Assembly: GCA_964455375.1 (NCBI GenBank)
Contig: CAYVXE010000026.1
Span: 1 to 45,252, forward strand
Direction of reading: 5' to 3'
Source: CAYVXE01 sp964455375
GTDB lineage: Bacteria; Zhuqueibacterota; Zhuqueibacteria; Oceanimicrobiales; Oceanimicrobiaceae
DNA length: 45,252 bases
The first letter of the stretch is position 1. Each line of letters opens with the position of its first letter. A program made the translations under genes and the position numbers. The notes beneath the pieces were generated by a model that had not been told where the DNA came from, did not search any database, and saw only the letters and a program-made list of their open reading frames with translations. Below are positions 23,972 to 33,578 of the stretch, one piece after another.

Positions 23972-26710
23972 TCAGAATGGTGGTGAACGGAAGAAAACAA
24001 TCTTATAAAATTCGGAACCCGTGCCGGTCTGAAAAACGATTCCATAAACCCCTTCATGGAGGGCAGAGCCGTCTGCTGCAACTCCGGGCCATGCAATAGA
24101 ACGGTCGCCTTTGGATTGATACCCATCAACCAACGTTACGATTTTTCCCCCGGTAACATCCAAAAGGGTGACCACCACGTCCCGGTCAGACATTAAACGG
24201 TAAGAGAGGGAATCGCCGGACAAAACAAAATGAGGAGGGTTAAACTGAACAACGGAGTAAAGATTTTTTTTGATGATTCTATCCTGCAGGTTTGTAACCA
24301 TGTTAGGCTCGTTGCTGAGATTCCGCCAGAACAACAAGCCACCGCTGTTATTCCCGAGGAAAAGATCAGCATCGCCGTCTGCATCAATATCAGCAAACGC
24401 CGGCACACTGAAAAAACGCACATCGATATTCAAAAATTTTTCTGTCACTATATGCCATTTCGGTTTTCTTACGGTGCCGTCATTCCTGATGAAAACAAGG
24501 TTGCCATCTTTTGTCCCTACAATTAAGTCCAGATCACCATCATGATCTATATCCAGAAAACGGGGCACCGGTCGTAAAAACCGTTTTGAATTCAGATAAT
24601 TTTCATCTTCAAGAACCCATTCAGGGCGCCGTTTGCTGCCGGTGTTTTTGATGAACTTGATGCCTTCACTGGAGGTACCAACAAACAAATCCATATCCCC
24701 GTCTGCATCGATATCAGCCAAAGCGGGAATGGCTTGTTGCTGAAAGTTGAAGGCTTTAAAGGCATCTGTTTTTTTTACCCATTCCGGACTGTTTTTCGCG
24801 CCCTTATTTTCGAAAAGTTCAAGCCGGCCGAATTTTGCTCCACAGATCAAATCCTGGTCTCCATCGGCATCGATATCGGCAAATACCGGCGCGCTCCATT
24901 GTTTCACCACAACATTGTCAAACATTGATTGCAGTTCCTGCCAGGCAGGTTTTTGCGGCGTTCCCACATTCTCCCAACAGGTTAATTTACCACTGTTTTC
25001 TCCCACCACAAGGTCTAAATCCTTGTCGTTGTCTAAATCCACAAAAGACGGAACACACTGATAACCGACATCCAGGCTCTGTACAGGCAAATTTTCTCCG
25101 GATGGCAGAAATTCATACGCTGACTTAGTCCCTGCATTCCGGAAAAAAATTACCTCCCCCTTTGCATCACCAACGGTTAAATCCAAAACACCATCGTCAT
25201 TCAGATCGGCAAAAGCGGGAGATGTGATATCGCCGGCCTCCAGCGATTGAAAGTCTTTTGATGAAAGTTGAAAGTGTTCTTTTTTGCTGTTCCCGTCATT
25301 TTCATAAAAAAATATTTTCTTTTCCCGAATTCCGGTGAAAAGGTCCAGGTCGCCATCGGCATCGATATCGGCAAACGCAGGCGAGCTAAACGAACCCACA
25401 TCCACATGTGCATACATATTTGAAACCAGACGCCAGACATTAGCAGATTCTCTTTTATAGTACGCAAAAAAACCTTCCGCATTGCCGATCAACATTTCCG
25501 GGACATCGTCTCCGTTGAGGTTAGCCAGGGCCGGTGTTGCAGTGGACTGTACTGAAAGATATTGACCATCGGTATTTTTCAGTCTCCCCCGGTTCTTCCA
25601 GACAGGGGAATAAACCGTCCCCTCATTGCGATAAAAATGAACAAACCCTTCTGCATCGCCCACAAATAAATCGGCATCGTTGTCAAAATCGATATCGTAA
25701 AAAGCCGGGGCGCTATTCTCTCCCACGTCAATATCGGCATAATTCGCATCGATCAGTTTCCATTCCGGCGTCGTTGCACTACCGTCGTTCCGATAAAATA
25801 AAATGTTCCCATCATAGGTCCCCACAAACAAATCTGCGTCTCCGTCGCCATCGATATCCGTATATGCAGGGCGCGCTAACCCCAGACCGCCGCCATAAAA
25901 GTTCGCACTGAGTTGGCCATTAACGGTTGCGGTAAATTCCTGCTGCCAAACCTGATTAACCGAAAACTGCATATCATCCAGGTGAACAACATTGTCGTGA
26001 GAATTTGTGGAACCCACAACGCAAAAGCCAATCCACACGGATGAGGCACGGTTGACATGTTTGAGTCCCGGAATCCGGCCGACATTCAAATCGACAAACT
26101 GCCAGCCTTCCGAGTTACCCGAGGTTCCGTATCCATAAAAGTCCGTGCCATTTGTGGAAACGCCCCAAAAGAACAAACTTCCCGAATTCAGCCGCACGTT
26201 TTGATAAAACGTCAAAACGGCCTTACGGATTGATTGTACCTGAAACGGCCCGCGCACCAGCCAGGAAACGATGTCCTTTTTTGTGCCCTCAGATGCAACG
26301 CTTTTACCGGCGATGGAGAAACTTCCGGACAGGGCGTCATTCGACCGCTTTTTCCAACCCGATGCTGCATTTGTTGCAAATGACTGCCAACCGGCGGGAA
26401 AACTGCCCTCGAAACCTTCCCGAAAGACAACCGCTTGCTCCGGCTGAACGTTGAAAGGGGATGGCCATACCGGGGCAGAAGAAAGGTGACCCTGGCGTAT
26501 CTGCCGGGAAAGACTCAGGTGCAGAGAATAAAAATCCTGAGTCGGACTTTGCTGATAATTTAATCGAACGGAACGGGTGATTTTTACAAAAGCATCGCTT
26601 TCAGGAATTTGTCCGAATGGCACCGGTTTGGCGGGTGATTTTACGGGTGCATTTCCGGCAAAAAAAAACATCATTGTTAGTAGGTAGGAAAAAGCGGATC
26701 GTCGCATCAT
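23972..26710 (-). CDS. Secreted FG-GAP/VCBS repeat protein with FlgD-like C-terminal domain
   Basis: This is a 912-residue exported protein; the signal region MMRRSAFSYLLTMMFFFAG is followed by a Pro-rich linker. Residues ~95-250 resemble a jelly-roll/MAM-like lectin fold (EGFEGSFPAGWQSFA, VHLDDMQFSV). From ~275 to ~800 there are ten repeats of about 50-57 residues of the form PAFADIDADGDLDLF..G...G...FYRN, each with a DxDxDGxxD-type calcium loop. This is enough for one or two beta-propellers. The end (~810-912: VTLLDVTGGKIVTLVDGY, then HEGVYGIVFQTG) is a FlgD-type Ig domain like secretion tails. It begins 24 bases after the sigma-54 regulator gene on the same strand, so it may be cotranscribed. 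Confidence 0.8.
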   Translation of the reverse strand: MMRRSAFSYLLTMMFFFAGNAPVKSPAKPVPFGQIPESDAFVKITRSVRLNYQQSPTQDFYSLHLSLSRQIRQGHLSSAPVWPSPFNVQPEQAVVFREGFEGSFPAGWQSFATNAASGWKKRSNDALSGSFSIAGKSVASEGTKKDIVSWLVRGPFQVQSIRKAVLTFYQNVRLNSGSLFFWGVSTNGTDFYGYGTSGNSEGWQFVDLNVGRIPGLKHVNRASSVWIGFCVVGSTNSHDNVVHLDDMQFSVNQVWQQEFTATVNGQLSANFYGGGLGLARPAYTDIDGDGDADLFVGTYDGNILFYRNDGSATTPEWKLIDANYADIDVGENSAPAFYDIDFDNDADLFVGDAEGFVHFYRNEGTVYSPVWKNRGRLKNTDGQYLSVQSTATPALANLNGDDVPEMLIGNAEGFFAYYKRESANVWRLVSNMYAHVDVGSFSSPAFADIDADGDLDLFTGIREKKIFFYENDGNSKKEHFQLSSKDFQSLEAGDITSPAFADLNDDGVLDLTVGDAKGEVIFFRNAGTKSAYEFLPSGENLPVQSLDVGYQCVPSFVDLDNDKDLDLVVGENSGKLTCWENVGTPQKPAWQELQSMFDNVVVKQWSAPVFADIDADGDQDLICGAKFGRLELFENKGAKNSPEWVKKTDAFKAFNFQQQAIPALADIDADGDMDLFVGTSSEGIKFIKNTGSKRRPEWVLEDENYLNSKRFLRPVPRFLDIDHDGDLDLIVGTKDGNLVFIRNDGTVRKPKWHIVTEKFLNIDVRFFSVPAFADIDADGDADLFLGNNSGGLLFWRNLSNEPNMVTNLQDRIIKKNLYSVVQFNPPHFVLSGDSLSYRLMSDRDVVVTLLDVTGGKIVTLVDGYQSKGDRSIAWPGVAADGSALHEGVYGIVFQTGTGSEFYKIVFFRSPPF

Positions 26711-26734
26711 TTTCTTGGTTCCGGGTCTACGGGA

Positions 26735-28099
26735 TTACAAGTCATATTTTTTAATCTTATAGCGCATGGTGCGCAAGCTGATATCGAGCATTTTTGCCGC
26801 TTCGGATTTGTTGCCTCCGGCGTCCTCGATGGCTTTTTGTAAAATCAGTTTGTCGGCTGCATCTATACGATCTTTGTACGTTTTATCCGGACTGTTTAAA
26901 AAGCCACAAGCCGCTTTTGATTTTTGCCGGTCTCTCAACCCGAAAGGCAAATACTCTGGCAAAATGGTGTTTTCGTCACCTAAAACAATGGCATTTTCGA
27001 TAGCGTTTTCCAGCTCGCGAACATTACCCGGCCATTCATATTTCATACACATTTCTAAAGCCTCCGGAGACATTTCCATGGCCGGCACTTTGTTGTCCAG
27101 ACAAAATTTTCTGATAAAATGCGTAATCAATAAAGGAATATCCGATTTTCTCTCACGAAGCGGCGGCATAACGATAGGAATCACATTTAAACGGTAATAA
27201 AGATCTGCCCGGAATTTTCCCCGCTCAAGCGCCTGCTCCAAATCTCGGTTGGTCGCGGTTATGACCCTGACATCCACTTGCAATATATCCGTGCCCCCAA
27301 GGCGGGTAATCTTTTTCTCCTGCAAAACCCGGAGTAACTTCACCTGAATATTTTCGGAAATGTCACCGATTTCGTCTAGAAAAATCGTTCCTTTGTGAGC
27401 CAGTTCAAACCGGCCTTTCTTGCGATTGTCTGCGCCGGTAAACGCACCCTTTTCATAGCCGAATAATTCGCTCTCCAAAAGTGTTTCCGGAAAGGCCGTA
27501 CAACTTATTTCCACCAACGGATGTTGCCGGCGGGGACTGTTGAAGTGAATTGCTTTGGCAACAAGTTCTTTACCCGTTCCACTTTCGCCACGAATCAAGA
27601 TGGTGGATTGCGTTTTAGCAACTTTTACGATTGTATCGAATATTTGTTCAATTTCCGGACTCTTCCCAATGATATTTTCAAAGCTGTATTTCGACGAAAC
27701 CTGTTTCTTTAATTCGATATTTTCCCGCAGCAAATTTTGCTCACCGATGGCTTTTTCCAGAATCACAAAAAGTTCGTCGAGATCAAGGGGTTTGGTCAGA
27801 TATTCATAAACACCTTTCTTCATAGCATCCACAGCTTCTTTCACGGAGCTGTAAGCAGTCATAACCACCGTCTTCATATTCGGAGCAATGGGCAGGGAAC
27901 GTTCATACAATTCCATGCCGCTTATTTCCGGCATTTTTAAATCCGTCAGCAACACATCAAACGAATCACTTTTCAAGTAATTCAACGCGTTGCGCGGATT
28001 ACTTGCCCCCTCGGCAGCGTACCCCTCTTGCGTCAAAATTTCGATGAGTCCGTTTAAGGTGTTGCGGTCGTCTTCGACAATTAATATTTTAGGTTTCAT
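26735..28099 (-). CDS. Sigma-54-dependent response regulator (NtrC family)
   Basis: This is a 454-residue three-domain regulator. The receiver domain (1-120) has acidic residues at 10-11, phosphoacceptor Asp53 and Lys103. The AAA+ sigma-54 interaction domain (~140-370) has Walker A GESGTGK (171-177), the GAFTGA loop (218-223) that contacts sigma-54, and Walker B GTIFLDEIGD (237-246). The Fis-type helix-turn-helix ends at LDISLRTMRYKIKKYDL. All residues needed for ATP-driven open-complex formation appear intact. The start at 28099 is chosen over 28129 because the domain begins there and AGG precedes it. It follows serA by 14 bases. No cognate kinase is adjacent; the hybrid kinase at 37274 is a candidate partner. 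Confidence 0.95.
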   Translation of the reverse strand: MKPKILIVEDDRNTLNGLIEILTQEGYAAEGASNPRNALNYLKSDSFDVLLTDLKMPEISGMELYERSLPIAPNMKTVVMTAYSSVKEAVDAMKKGVYEYLTKPLDLDELFVILEKAIGEQNLLRENIELKKQVSSKYSFENIIGKSPEIEQIFDTIVKVAKTQSTILIRGESGTGKELVAKAIHFNSPRRQHPLVEISCTAFPETLLESELFGYEKGAFTGADNRKKGRFELAHKGTIFLDEIGDISENIQVKLLRVLQEKKITRLGGTDILQVDVRVITATNRDLEQALERGKFRADLYYRLNVIPIVMPPLRERKSDIPLLITHFIRKFCLDNKVPAMEMSPEALEMCMKYEWPGNVRELENAIENAIVLGDENTILPEYLPFGLRDRQKSKAACGFLNSPDKTYKDRIDAADKLILQKAIEDAGGNKSEAAKMLDISLRTMRYKIKKYDL

Positions 28100-28113
28100 T
28101 TCAAACCTGATGA

Positions 28114-29070
28114 TTATTCGGGAATACACTCAGGATTAATCAGATTTTCCGTTTTGCCGTATTTCAAATAATCGGCGATAACGGCGGCAATTTCTCCGGC
28201 GACGCGTTCCTGGCCTTCTTTGGTACTGGCACCTAAATGTGGCGTGGCAATAAAATTCTCTAAAGTAAGTAATTTTAGCGACGCCGGCGGTTCTTGCTCA
28301 AACACATCCAGAGCCGCGCCAGCAAGACGTCCCTCTTTCAACGCCAGGTACAGCGCCTCTTCATCCACAACACCTCCGCGGGATGCATTTACCAACCTCA
28401 GACCGGATTTACACATCCTTAACTGCTTTTCGCCAACGAAATGACGGGTATATTTATTTAACGGTACATGAATGGTTACGAAGTCGCTGCGACTGAATAA
28501 GTCATCTAACGTACAGGATTCAGCCATACATTCCGCAAAGACCTCTTCCGGAATGAGCGGATCATAAGCGAGTATTTTCATACCAAAAGCGCCGGCGCGG
28601 GCGGCTACTTCCCTGCCGATTTGGCCAAACCCGACGATGCCCAACGTTTTCTCAAACAACTCAACGCCCATAAACCGCTTGCGCTCCCACGACTTGTTTT
28701 GCATGGAAATGTGAGCGGCCGGTATATTCCGAGCCAGCGCCATCATGAGAGCAAAAGCATGCTCGGCCGCTGAAATCGTATTGCCGCTCCTGGAATTAAA
28801 CACCCCAATCCCTTTTTCAGTGGCACACGCCACATCGATATTGTCGACTCCGGTACCTGCCCGGCCAATGGCTTTAAGATTTTCTCCGGCTTCAAGGACA
28901 TCCCGGGTGACGTGCGTGGCACTGCGGACGATCAGGCCATGAAAAGCTCCTATTTTACTCAGCAGTTCATCTGGCGCCAGACCTGGCGAATAATCGACGC
29001 TGAATCCTTCGGTTTGTAAACCGACGATGCATTTTTCCGAAACATGGTCGGAAATTAAAACGTTTATCAT
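28114..29070 (-). CDS. serA: D-3-phosphoglycerate dehydrogenase-type 2-hydroxyacid dehydrogenase
   Basis: This is a 318-residue NAD-dependent D-2-hydroxyacid dehydrogenase of the short SerA type, without an ACT domain. The Rossmann motif VGFGQIG (146-152) and the catalytic set Arg231 (NASRGG), Glu260 (DVFEQEP) and His278 (TPHLG) are present. AGTGVDNID (71-79) is typical of phosphoglycerate dehydrogenases. The reaction is 3-phosphoglycerate to 3-phosphohydroxypyruvate, the first step of serine synthesis. The gene follows a class V aminotransferase by five bases; in several lineages such a pair provides the first two steps of the pathway. Lacking ACT, it is probably not regulated by serine through that route. 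Another 2-hydroxyacid substrate cannot be excluded. Confidence 0.85.
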   Translation of the reverse strand: MINVLISDHVSEKCIVGLQTEGFSVDYSPGLAPDELLSKIGAFHGLIVRSATHVTRDVLEAGENLKAIGRAGTGVDNIDVACATEKGIGVFNSRSGNTISAAEHAFALMMALARNIPAAHISMQNKSWERKRFMGVELFEKTLGIVGFGQIGREVAARAGAFGMKILAYDPLIPEEVFAECMAESCTLDDLFSRSDFVTIHVPLNKYTRHFVGEKQLRMCKSGLRLVNASRGGVVDEEALYLALKEGRLAGAALDVFEQEPPASLKLLTLENFIATPHLGASTKEGQERVAGEIAAVIADYLKYGKTENLINPECIPE

Positions 29071-29075
29071 AGTCG

Positions 29076-30227
29076 TTATTTTATTTGTTCATTGTTTTTC
29101 ATGAAGACATTTTGTACAGCAAATACACCGGAACCGGGTTCAAAATTCCAGCCGAAATCAGCCAGGGCCTGCTCCATTGCCGATGTAAAGGCCACCATAT
29201 CCAGAGCGTCGTAATATCCCATGTGGGCGACACGAAAAATTTTGCCTCTGAGATGCGCCTGCCCACCGGCCACGGTAATGCCGTATTTTGTCTGCAAATG
29301 AGAGACGAACTTCAACCCGTCAATGGAATCGGGAATTTTAACCGCGGTCAAAGAATTCGACGGTGACTTTGCAAATAGTTCCAGGTTCACGGCTTCGACG
29401 CCTTTGCGGGTTGCATGCGCCAAAAGCCGGTATTTTCCCCACATCTTTTCAAGGCCTTTTTCCCGAATCATCTGCAATGCCTTCTGCATACCAATGAACA
29501 ACGTAATGGCAGGCGTCCATGAGGTTGCCATTTTCGCTTGAGCTGCTTTTTCCATTTTTAAATCAAAATAGAATTTAGGCAAATTGGACGTCGTAACGCA
29601 TTCCCATGCTGTGCTGTTCAAAGCGATAACTGCGAGTCCCGGCGGGATCATCAGACCCTTTTGTGAACCGGTGACCGCCACATCGATTCCCCATTCATCC
29701 ATTTTAAACGGCAAAACACCTGCAGACGTGATGGAATCAACCACCAGAATCGCTTGCGAATTTTCTTTGACGGTTTTAGCGATTTGCTCCACATCCGCAG
29801 CGACACCGGTGGAGGTCTCGCTGTGCGTTACAAAGACTGCTTTGGTGCGCGGCTTTTGCTGCAAGTACTGCCTGATAAGGTCAGGATCAACGGCTTCACC
29901 CCAGGGCACTTCAATGGTGTGTGTATCGACACCGTAGGCTTGACACAACGCTCCCCAGCGCTCACCGAACTTCCCGCCATTGACAGTCAAAACCGTATCG
30001 TCTCGGGAAAGTAAATTTACCACACAGGCCTCCATGGCGCCGGTTCCTGAAGAGGTGACAGGTATCACGATGCCGCTGGTTTGAAAAAAATATTTCAAAT
30101 CCTCAATGACGGCTTCATAAATTTTTTTAAATTCCACACCGCGATGGTGCATGAGCGGTTGGGCCATAGCGACCTGTACCCATTCGGGCACTTGCGTAGG
30201 TCCGGGTGTAAAAAGCCTTGCTCGCAT
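29076..30227 (-). CDS. Class V aminotransferase (alanine-glyoxylate / phosphoserine type)
   Basis: This is a 383-residue PLP enzyme of the serine-pyruvate/alanine-glyoxylate aminotransferase group, related to the 'soluble hydrogenase 42 kDa subunit' annotation. FTPGPTQVP at the N-terminus, SSGTGAME (59-66), Asp164 in VVDSITSAG and the PLP Lys190 in TGSQKGLM are diagnostic. The ATG at 30227 is chosen because GAGGTG sits just upstream; that site overlaps the end of engB. An in-frame GTG at 30233 is the alternative. Adjacent to serA, it may convert phosphohydroxypyruvate to phosphoserine, as proposed for class V enzymes in lineages without standard SerC. Glyoxylate or pyruvate transamination is equally possible from sequence. 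Confidence 0.85.
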   Translation of the reverse strand: MRARLFTPGPTQVPEWVQVAMAQPLMHHRGVEFKKIYEAVIEDLKYFFQTSGIVIPVTSSGTGAMEACVVNLLSRDDTVLTVNGGKFGERWGALCQAYGVDTHTIEVPWGEAVDPDLIRQYLQQKPRTKAVFVTHSETSTGVAADVEQIAKTVKENSQAILVVDSITSAGVLPFKMDEWGIDVAVTGSQKGLMIPPGLAVIALNSTAWECVTTSNLPKFYFDLKMEKAAQAKMATSWTPAITLFIGMQKALQMIREKGLEKMWGKYRLLAHATRKGVEAVNLELFAKSPSNSLTAVKIPDSIDGLKFVSHLQTKYGITVAGGQAHLRGKIFRVAHMGYYDALDMVAFTSAMEQALADFGWNFEPGSGVFAVQNVFMKNNEQIK

Positions 30228-30229
30228 TT

Positions 30230-30814
30230 TCACCTCAATAGTTGGTCAATAGCCTGCCAAACGTCGCGTTTGCCGGTTCCCGTAACCGCAGAAAACGCAA
30301 GAATCGGTATAAATAAATAAGGGTTGAGTTCTTTGGTTATCTTCGCAAACTGCGATCGCAGGGAATTTTTTGACAGCTTATCACATTTTGTAGCCACGAC
30401 GATAACCTTTACATTCAAACTTACCAGCCACTCGAGTAATTGGTGATCCAGTTTTGTCGGCCCGACTTTGCAGTCGATAATGGAAATGATTCCCTTCAGA
30501 TTCCCGCTTTTTGTTACAAAATCTTCGATGAGCTTTTGCCAGCGCTGCCGTTCCGTTTGCGAAACTTTCGCAAAACCGTAGCCGGGAAGATCAACAAAAT
30601 AAAAGCGATCATTTATTCTGAAATAATTCAGTTGCCGTGTTTTTCCTGGAGTTGAACTCGTCTTCGCTATTTTTTTTCGCGTTAACAGACAATTGATCAA
30701 ACTGGACTTGCCAACATTGGACCTCCCGGCAAATGCTATTTCAGACAAACCTTCCTTCGGCAACTGATGCATCTGCACGACACTTTTTACAAATTCAACC
30801 GATGTGATTTTCAT
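30230..30814 (-). CDS. engB: Ribosome biogenesis GTPase YihA/YsxC
   Basis: This is a 194-residue GTPase needed for late assembly of the large ribosomal subunit. The G1 motif GRSNVGKS (30-37), a G3 DLPGYGFAKV, and the G4 motif as TKCDKLS are present. Size and order match the EngB family throughout. Its position between lon and metabolic genes, with tig-clpP-clpX-lon upstream, reproduces a gene order known from other bacteria. The stop is two bases from the start of the aminotransferase gene, whose ribosome binding site lies inside engB. No clear Shine-Dalgarno sequence precedes the ATG. Confidence 0.95.
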   Translation of the reverse strand: MKITSVEFVKSVVQMHQLPKEGLSEIAFAGRSNVGKSSLINCLLTRKKIAKTSSTPGKTRQLNYFRINDRFYFVDLPGYGFAKVSQTERQRWQKLIEDFVTKSGNLKGIISIIDCKVGPTKLDHQLLEWLVSLNVKVIVVATKCDKLSKNSLRSQFAKITKELNPYLFIPILAFSAVTGTGKRDVWQAIDQLLR

Positions 30815-30944
30815 AGACTTTTTGTTGATATTCCTGTTTGACAGGGATAATAGCCCTCTATATCAACCCGGTCCTGCAGTCACCGGCGAGAGAGTGACAA
30901 AAGTACATCTCTTCTGTAAATTACAAAGCACATTCTTTTCACGA

Positions 30945-33284
30945 TTAAATGAATGCCTGTTTGAGCACCTGGCCCATTTTACGCACTGTAATGATATTGA
31001 GTCCCTTCGTCACCTGTTCGTTAATTTCAGTCAATTCCCGTTCATTCTCTTTTGGGATAATGACATTTTTAATATGAGAACGTTTGGCAGCGAGAAGTTT
31101 CTCATTCAATCCGCCAATGGGTAGCACATTGCCCCGTAATGTAATTTCACCGGTCATGGCCAGATCACTCTTGACCTGCTTTTCCGTTAATGCAGAAATT
31201 AATGCCACGGCTATGGTGATACCGGCAGAAGGCCCGTCTTTGGGCGTTGCACCTTCAGGTACGTGAATGTGAATGTCCTGTTCTTTCCAGAACTCACCTT
31301 TGATGCCCAGTTTTTTTGCATTTGTCCGGGCATAGGATAGTGCTGCTTTCGCAGACTCCTTCATCACATCACCCAATTTTCCTGTAAGGGATAAATCACC
31401 TTTCCCCGGCATCAGATTGACTTCGATTTGCAAAATTTCTCCGCCGTAACGCGTCCACGCCAGTCCGTGGGCGGTACCGACCATTTTTTCATGGTTCAAT
31501 AGCTTTTCAGGAAACTTTGGAACGCCGAGGTATTTCTGAATGTTCTCCTTTGTGAGAACAACTTTTTTGACTTCCTTAAATTCAACAATTTCTCTGGCAA
31601 CTTTCCTGCATACAGCCGAGAGTTCCCTTTCCAGATTTCGTACGCCGGCTTCCCGGGTATATTCCCGGATTATCTGCACTATGGCAGAATGATTGAATTT
31701 CAAATTGGTCGCTTTTAAGCCGTGTGTATGCAGCAGTTTCGGAATCAAAAATCCTTTGGCGATCTCAACTTTTTCATATTCCAGATAACCCGGTAAGTTA
31801 ATGACTTCCATTCGATCATACAGAGGCTCCGGAATCTGGCTTTCTAAATTCGCAGTGGTAATAAATAACACTTGCGACAGATCATAGTCGACTTCCAAAT
31901 AGTGATCGTTGAATGTTTTATTCTGCTCCGGGTCAAGAACTTCCAGCAAAGCGGCAGACGGATCACCACGAAAATCCATACTCATTTTATCAACTTCATC
32001 CAGCAGGAAAATCGGATTTATTGATTTTGCCTTTTTCATACTCTGAATAACCTTACCCGGCATTGAACCGATGTACGTCCGCCGGTGACCGCGTATTTCT
32101 GCTTCATCGCGAACACCACCCAGTGAAACACGGATGAAATTCCGCCCCATTGCTCTGGCGACCGATTTACCAAGGGACGTTTTACCAACTCCCGGCGGTC
32201 CCACAAAACACAGGATCGGTCCTTTCATGTTTTTTGAAAGCTTTAAGACAGCTAAGTGCTCCAAAATACGTTCCTTAGGCCTTTTTAATCCAAAATGATC
32301 CTCGTCCAGTATTTGTTTTGCGGCCTTAATGTCAAGAGTGTCGGTGGTTTTTTCACGCCAGGGCACGGACAACAGCCAGTCGAGATAATTTCGTATGACG
32401 GTAGCTTCCGGTGAAAAAGGCGGTGTCATCCGTAATTTGTCCAATTCCTCAAACGCCCGCTCTTCAGCTTCAGCAGTCATTTTAGCTTTTTTGATCCGAT
32501 CACTCAAAAAAGCCAGTTCACCATTTATTTCACCATCCTCGCCTAATTCATCCTGAATAACCCGCATTTGCTCCTGCAAATAGATATTTCTTTGGGAGCG
32601 TTGAATGCGGCCCCTAACCTTGTCTTCCAATTCTTTTTCAATTTCTAATATTTCGGTTTCAGACTCAAATATTTTAATGAGCTCCATGAGTTGCTTTTCC
32701 ACTGTCGTGCATTCAAGGATCCTTTGCTTGGTTTTCAGGTCCGCTTGCAAGTGCGAAGCGATCAAATCCGCAAACCGTTTCGGCTGATCTACTTTTTCAA
32801 CAGTCAATATAATTTCATCAGGAACATTGCGGTTTAACCGAATATACTCCTTAAATAAATCAGTCACGCGGCGCATTTTTGCCTGAATCCTCGGGGTCAT
32901 TTTTTTTTCACGGTCAATCACTTCGATGGTTGCCTGAAAACTATCTTTCACCGCGAGGAAACGTTTTATCCGGCCACGCACGACTCCTTCCACCAGAACT
33001 TTCATCAGGCCATTGGGCAGTTTCAACACCTGCAGAATACGGGTCACAACACCGACCCGAAACAAATCTTTACCGGTGGGGATCTCCACGGACATATTTT
33101 TTTGCGCAACTAGAAGAACAAATTTATCCAGTAACATCGCCTCTTCAATGGATTTTAAAGAAGACTCTCTGCCGATGAGTAACGGATAAATCATGTAAGG
33201 GAAAAACACAATTTCTTTTAGAGGAAGAACCGGCAACCGGGAATTTATCTCGATAACGGCATCGTCACGTAACACTTTTTGCAT
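30945..33284 (-). CDS. lon: ATP-dependent Lon protease
   Basis: This is a 779-residue cytoplasmic LonA protease of normal length. The N-terminal LON substrate-binding domain starts LPVLPLKEIVFFPYMIYPLL. The AAA+ module has Walker A GPPGVGKTSLG and Walker B PIFLLDEVDK. The C-terminal protease domain has the Ser-Lys dyad, Ser686 in KDGPSAGIT and Lys729 in GGLNEKLLAAK. It degrades misfolded and specific regulatory proteins. I looked for an HrcA CIRCE element upstream and did not find one. It follows clpX after 294 bases that contain a decayed repeat, so it probably has its own promoter. Confidence 0.97.
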   Translation of the reverse strand: MQKVLRDDAVIEINSRLPVLPLKEIVFFPYMIYPLLIGRESSLKSIEEAMLLDKFVLLVAQKNMSVEIPTGKDLFRVGVVTRILQVLKLPNGLMKVLVEGVVRGRIKRFLAVKDSFQATIEVIDREKKMTPRIQAKMRRVTDLFKEYIRLNRNVPDEIILTVEKVDQPKRFADLIASHLQADLKTKQRILECTTVEKQLMELIKIFESETEILEIEKELEDKVRGRIQRSQRNIYLQEQMRVIQDELGEDGEINGELAFLSDRIKKAKMTAEAEERAFEELDKLRMTPPFSPEATVIRNYLDWLLSVPWREKTTDTLDIKAAKQILDEDHFGLKRPKERILEHLAVLKLSKNMKGPILCFVGPPGVGKTSLGKSVARAMGRNFIRVSLGGVRDEAEIRGHRRTYIGSMPGKVIQSMKKAKSINPIFLLDEVDKMSMDFRGDPSAALLEVLDPEQNKTFNDHYLEVDYDLSQVLFITTANLESQIPEPLYDRMEVINLPGYLEYEKVEIAKGFLIPKLLHTHGLKATNLKFNHSAIVQIIREYTREAGVRNLERELSAVCRKVAREIVEFKEVKKVVLTKENIQKYLGVPKFPEKLLNHEKMVGTAHGLAWTRYGGEILQIEVNLMPGKGDLSLTGKLGDVMKESAKAALSYARTNAKKLGIKGEFWKEQDIHIHVPEGATPKDGPSAGITIAVALISALTEKQVKSDLAMTGEITLRGNVLPIGGLNEKLLAAKRSHIKNVIIPKENERELTEINEQVTKGLNIITVRKMGQVLKQAFI

Positions 33285-33417
33285 GTTAAAATTTACTCCG
33301 ATAAATGAAAAAATCTCCCTGCTGAAAAAAGCGGAAGATTTACTGAATTACTCGATTACATCGTGAAAAACCTGACCCCGACATGCCGGAAATCCCAATA
33401 TCCAATAATCACATCTT

Positions 33418-33470
33418 TGTCATTTCGACCCTTTCAGCAAGCGCAAGACAAACTCTGAAAGAAATCCGGT
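33418..33470. repeat. Partial copy of the GTCATTTCGACC repeat
   Basis: TTGTCATTTCGACC at ~33418 resembles the left end of the inverted-repeat element at 23563. The matching right end is not seen, and only CTCTGAAAGAAATCC is vaguely reminiscent. It lies in the clpX-lon spacer, which otherwise holds nothing I can name. Confidence 0.35.
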
Positions 33471-33578
33471 CTGTGTTAACCAGCACCTTTTCACGCCGCA
33501 AGGCAACACGTAAAACATAAACAGCAGGCTCTAAATCGTAACCCTGGAAGCAAGAGGTCTGCATCCGCAAGGGCACAT

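Noticed and set aside
33285..33578. HrcA/CIRCE heat-shock operator upstream of lon
   Set aside because: No TTAGCACTC-N9-GAGTGCTAA dyad or close variant is present.
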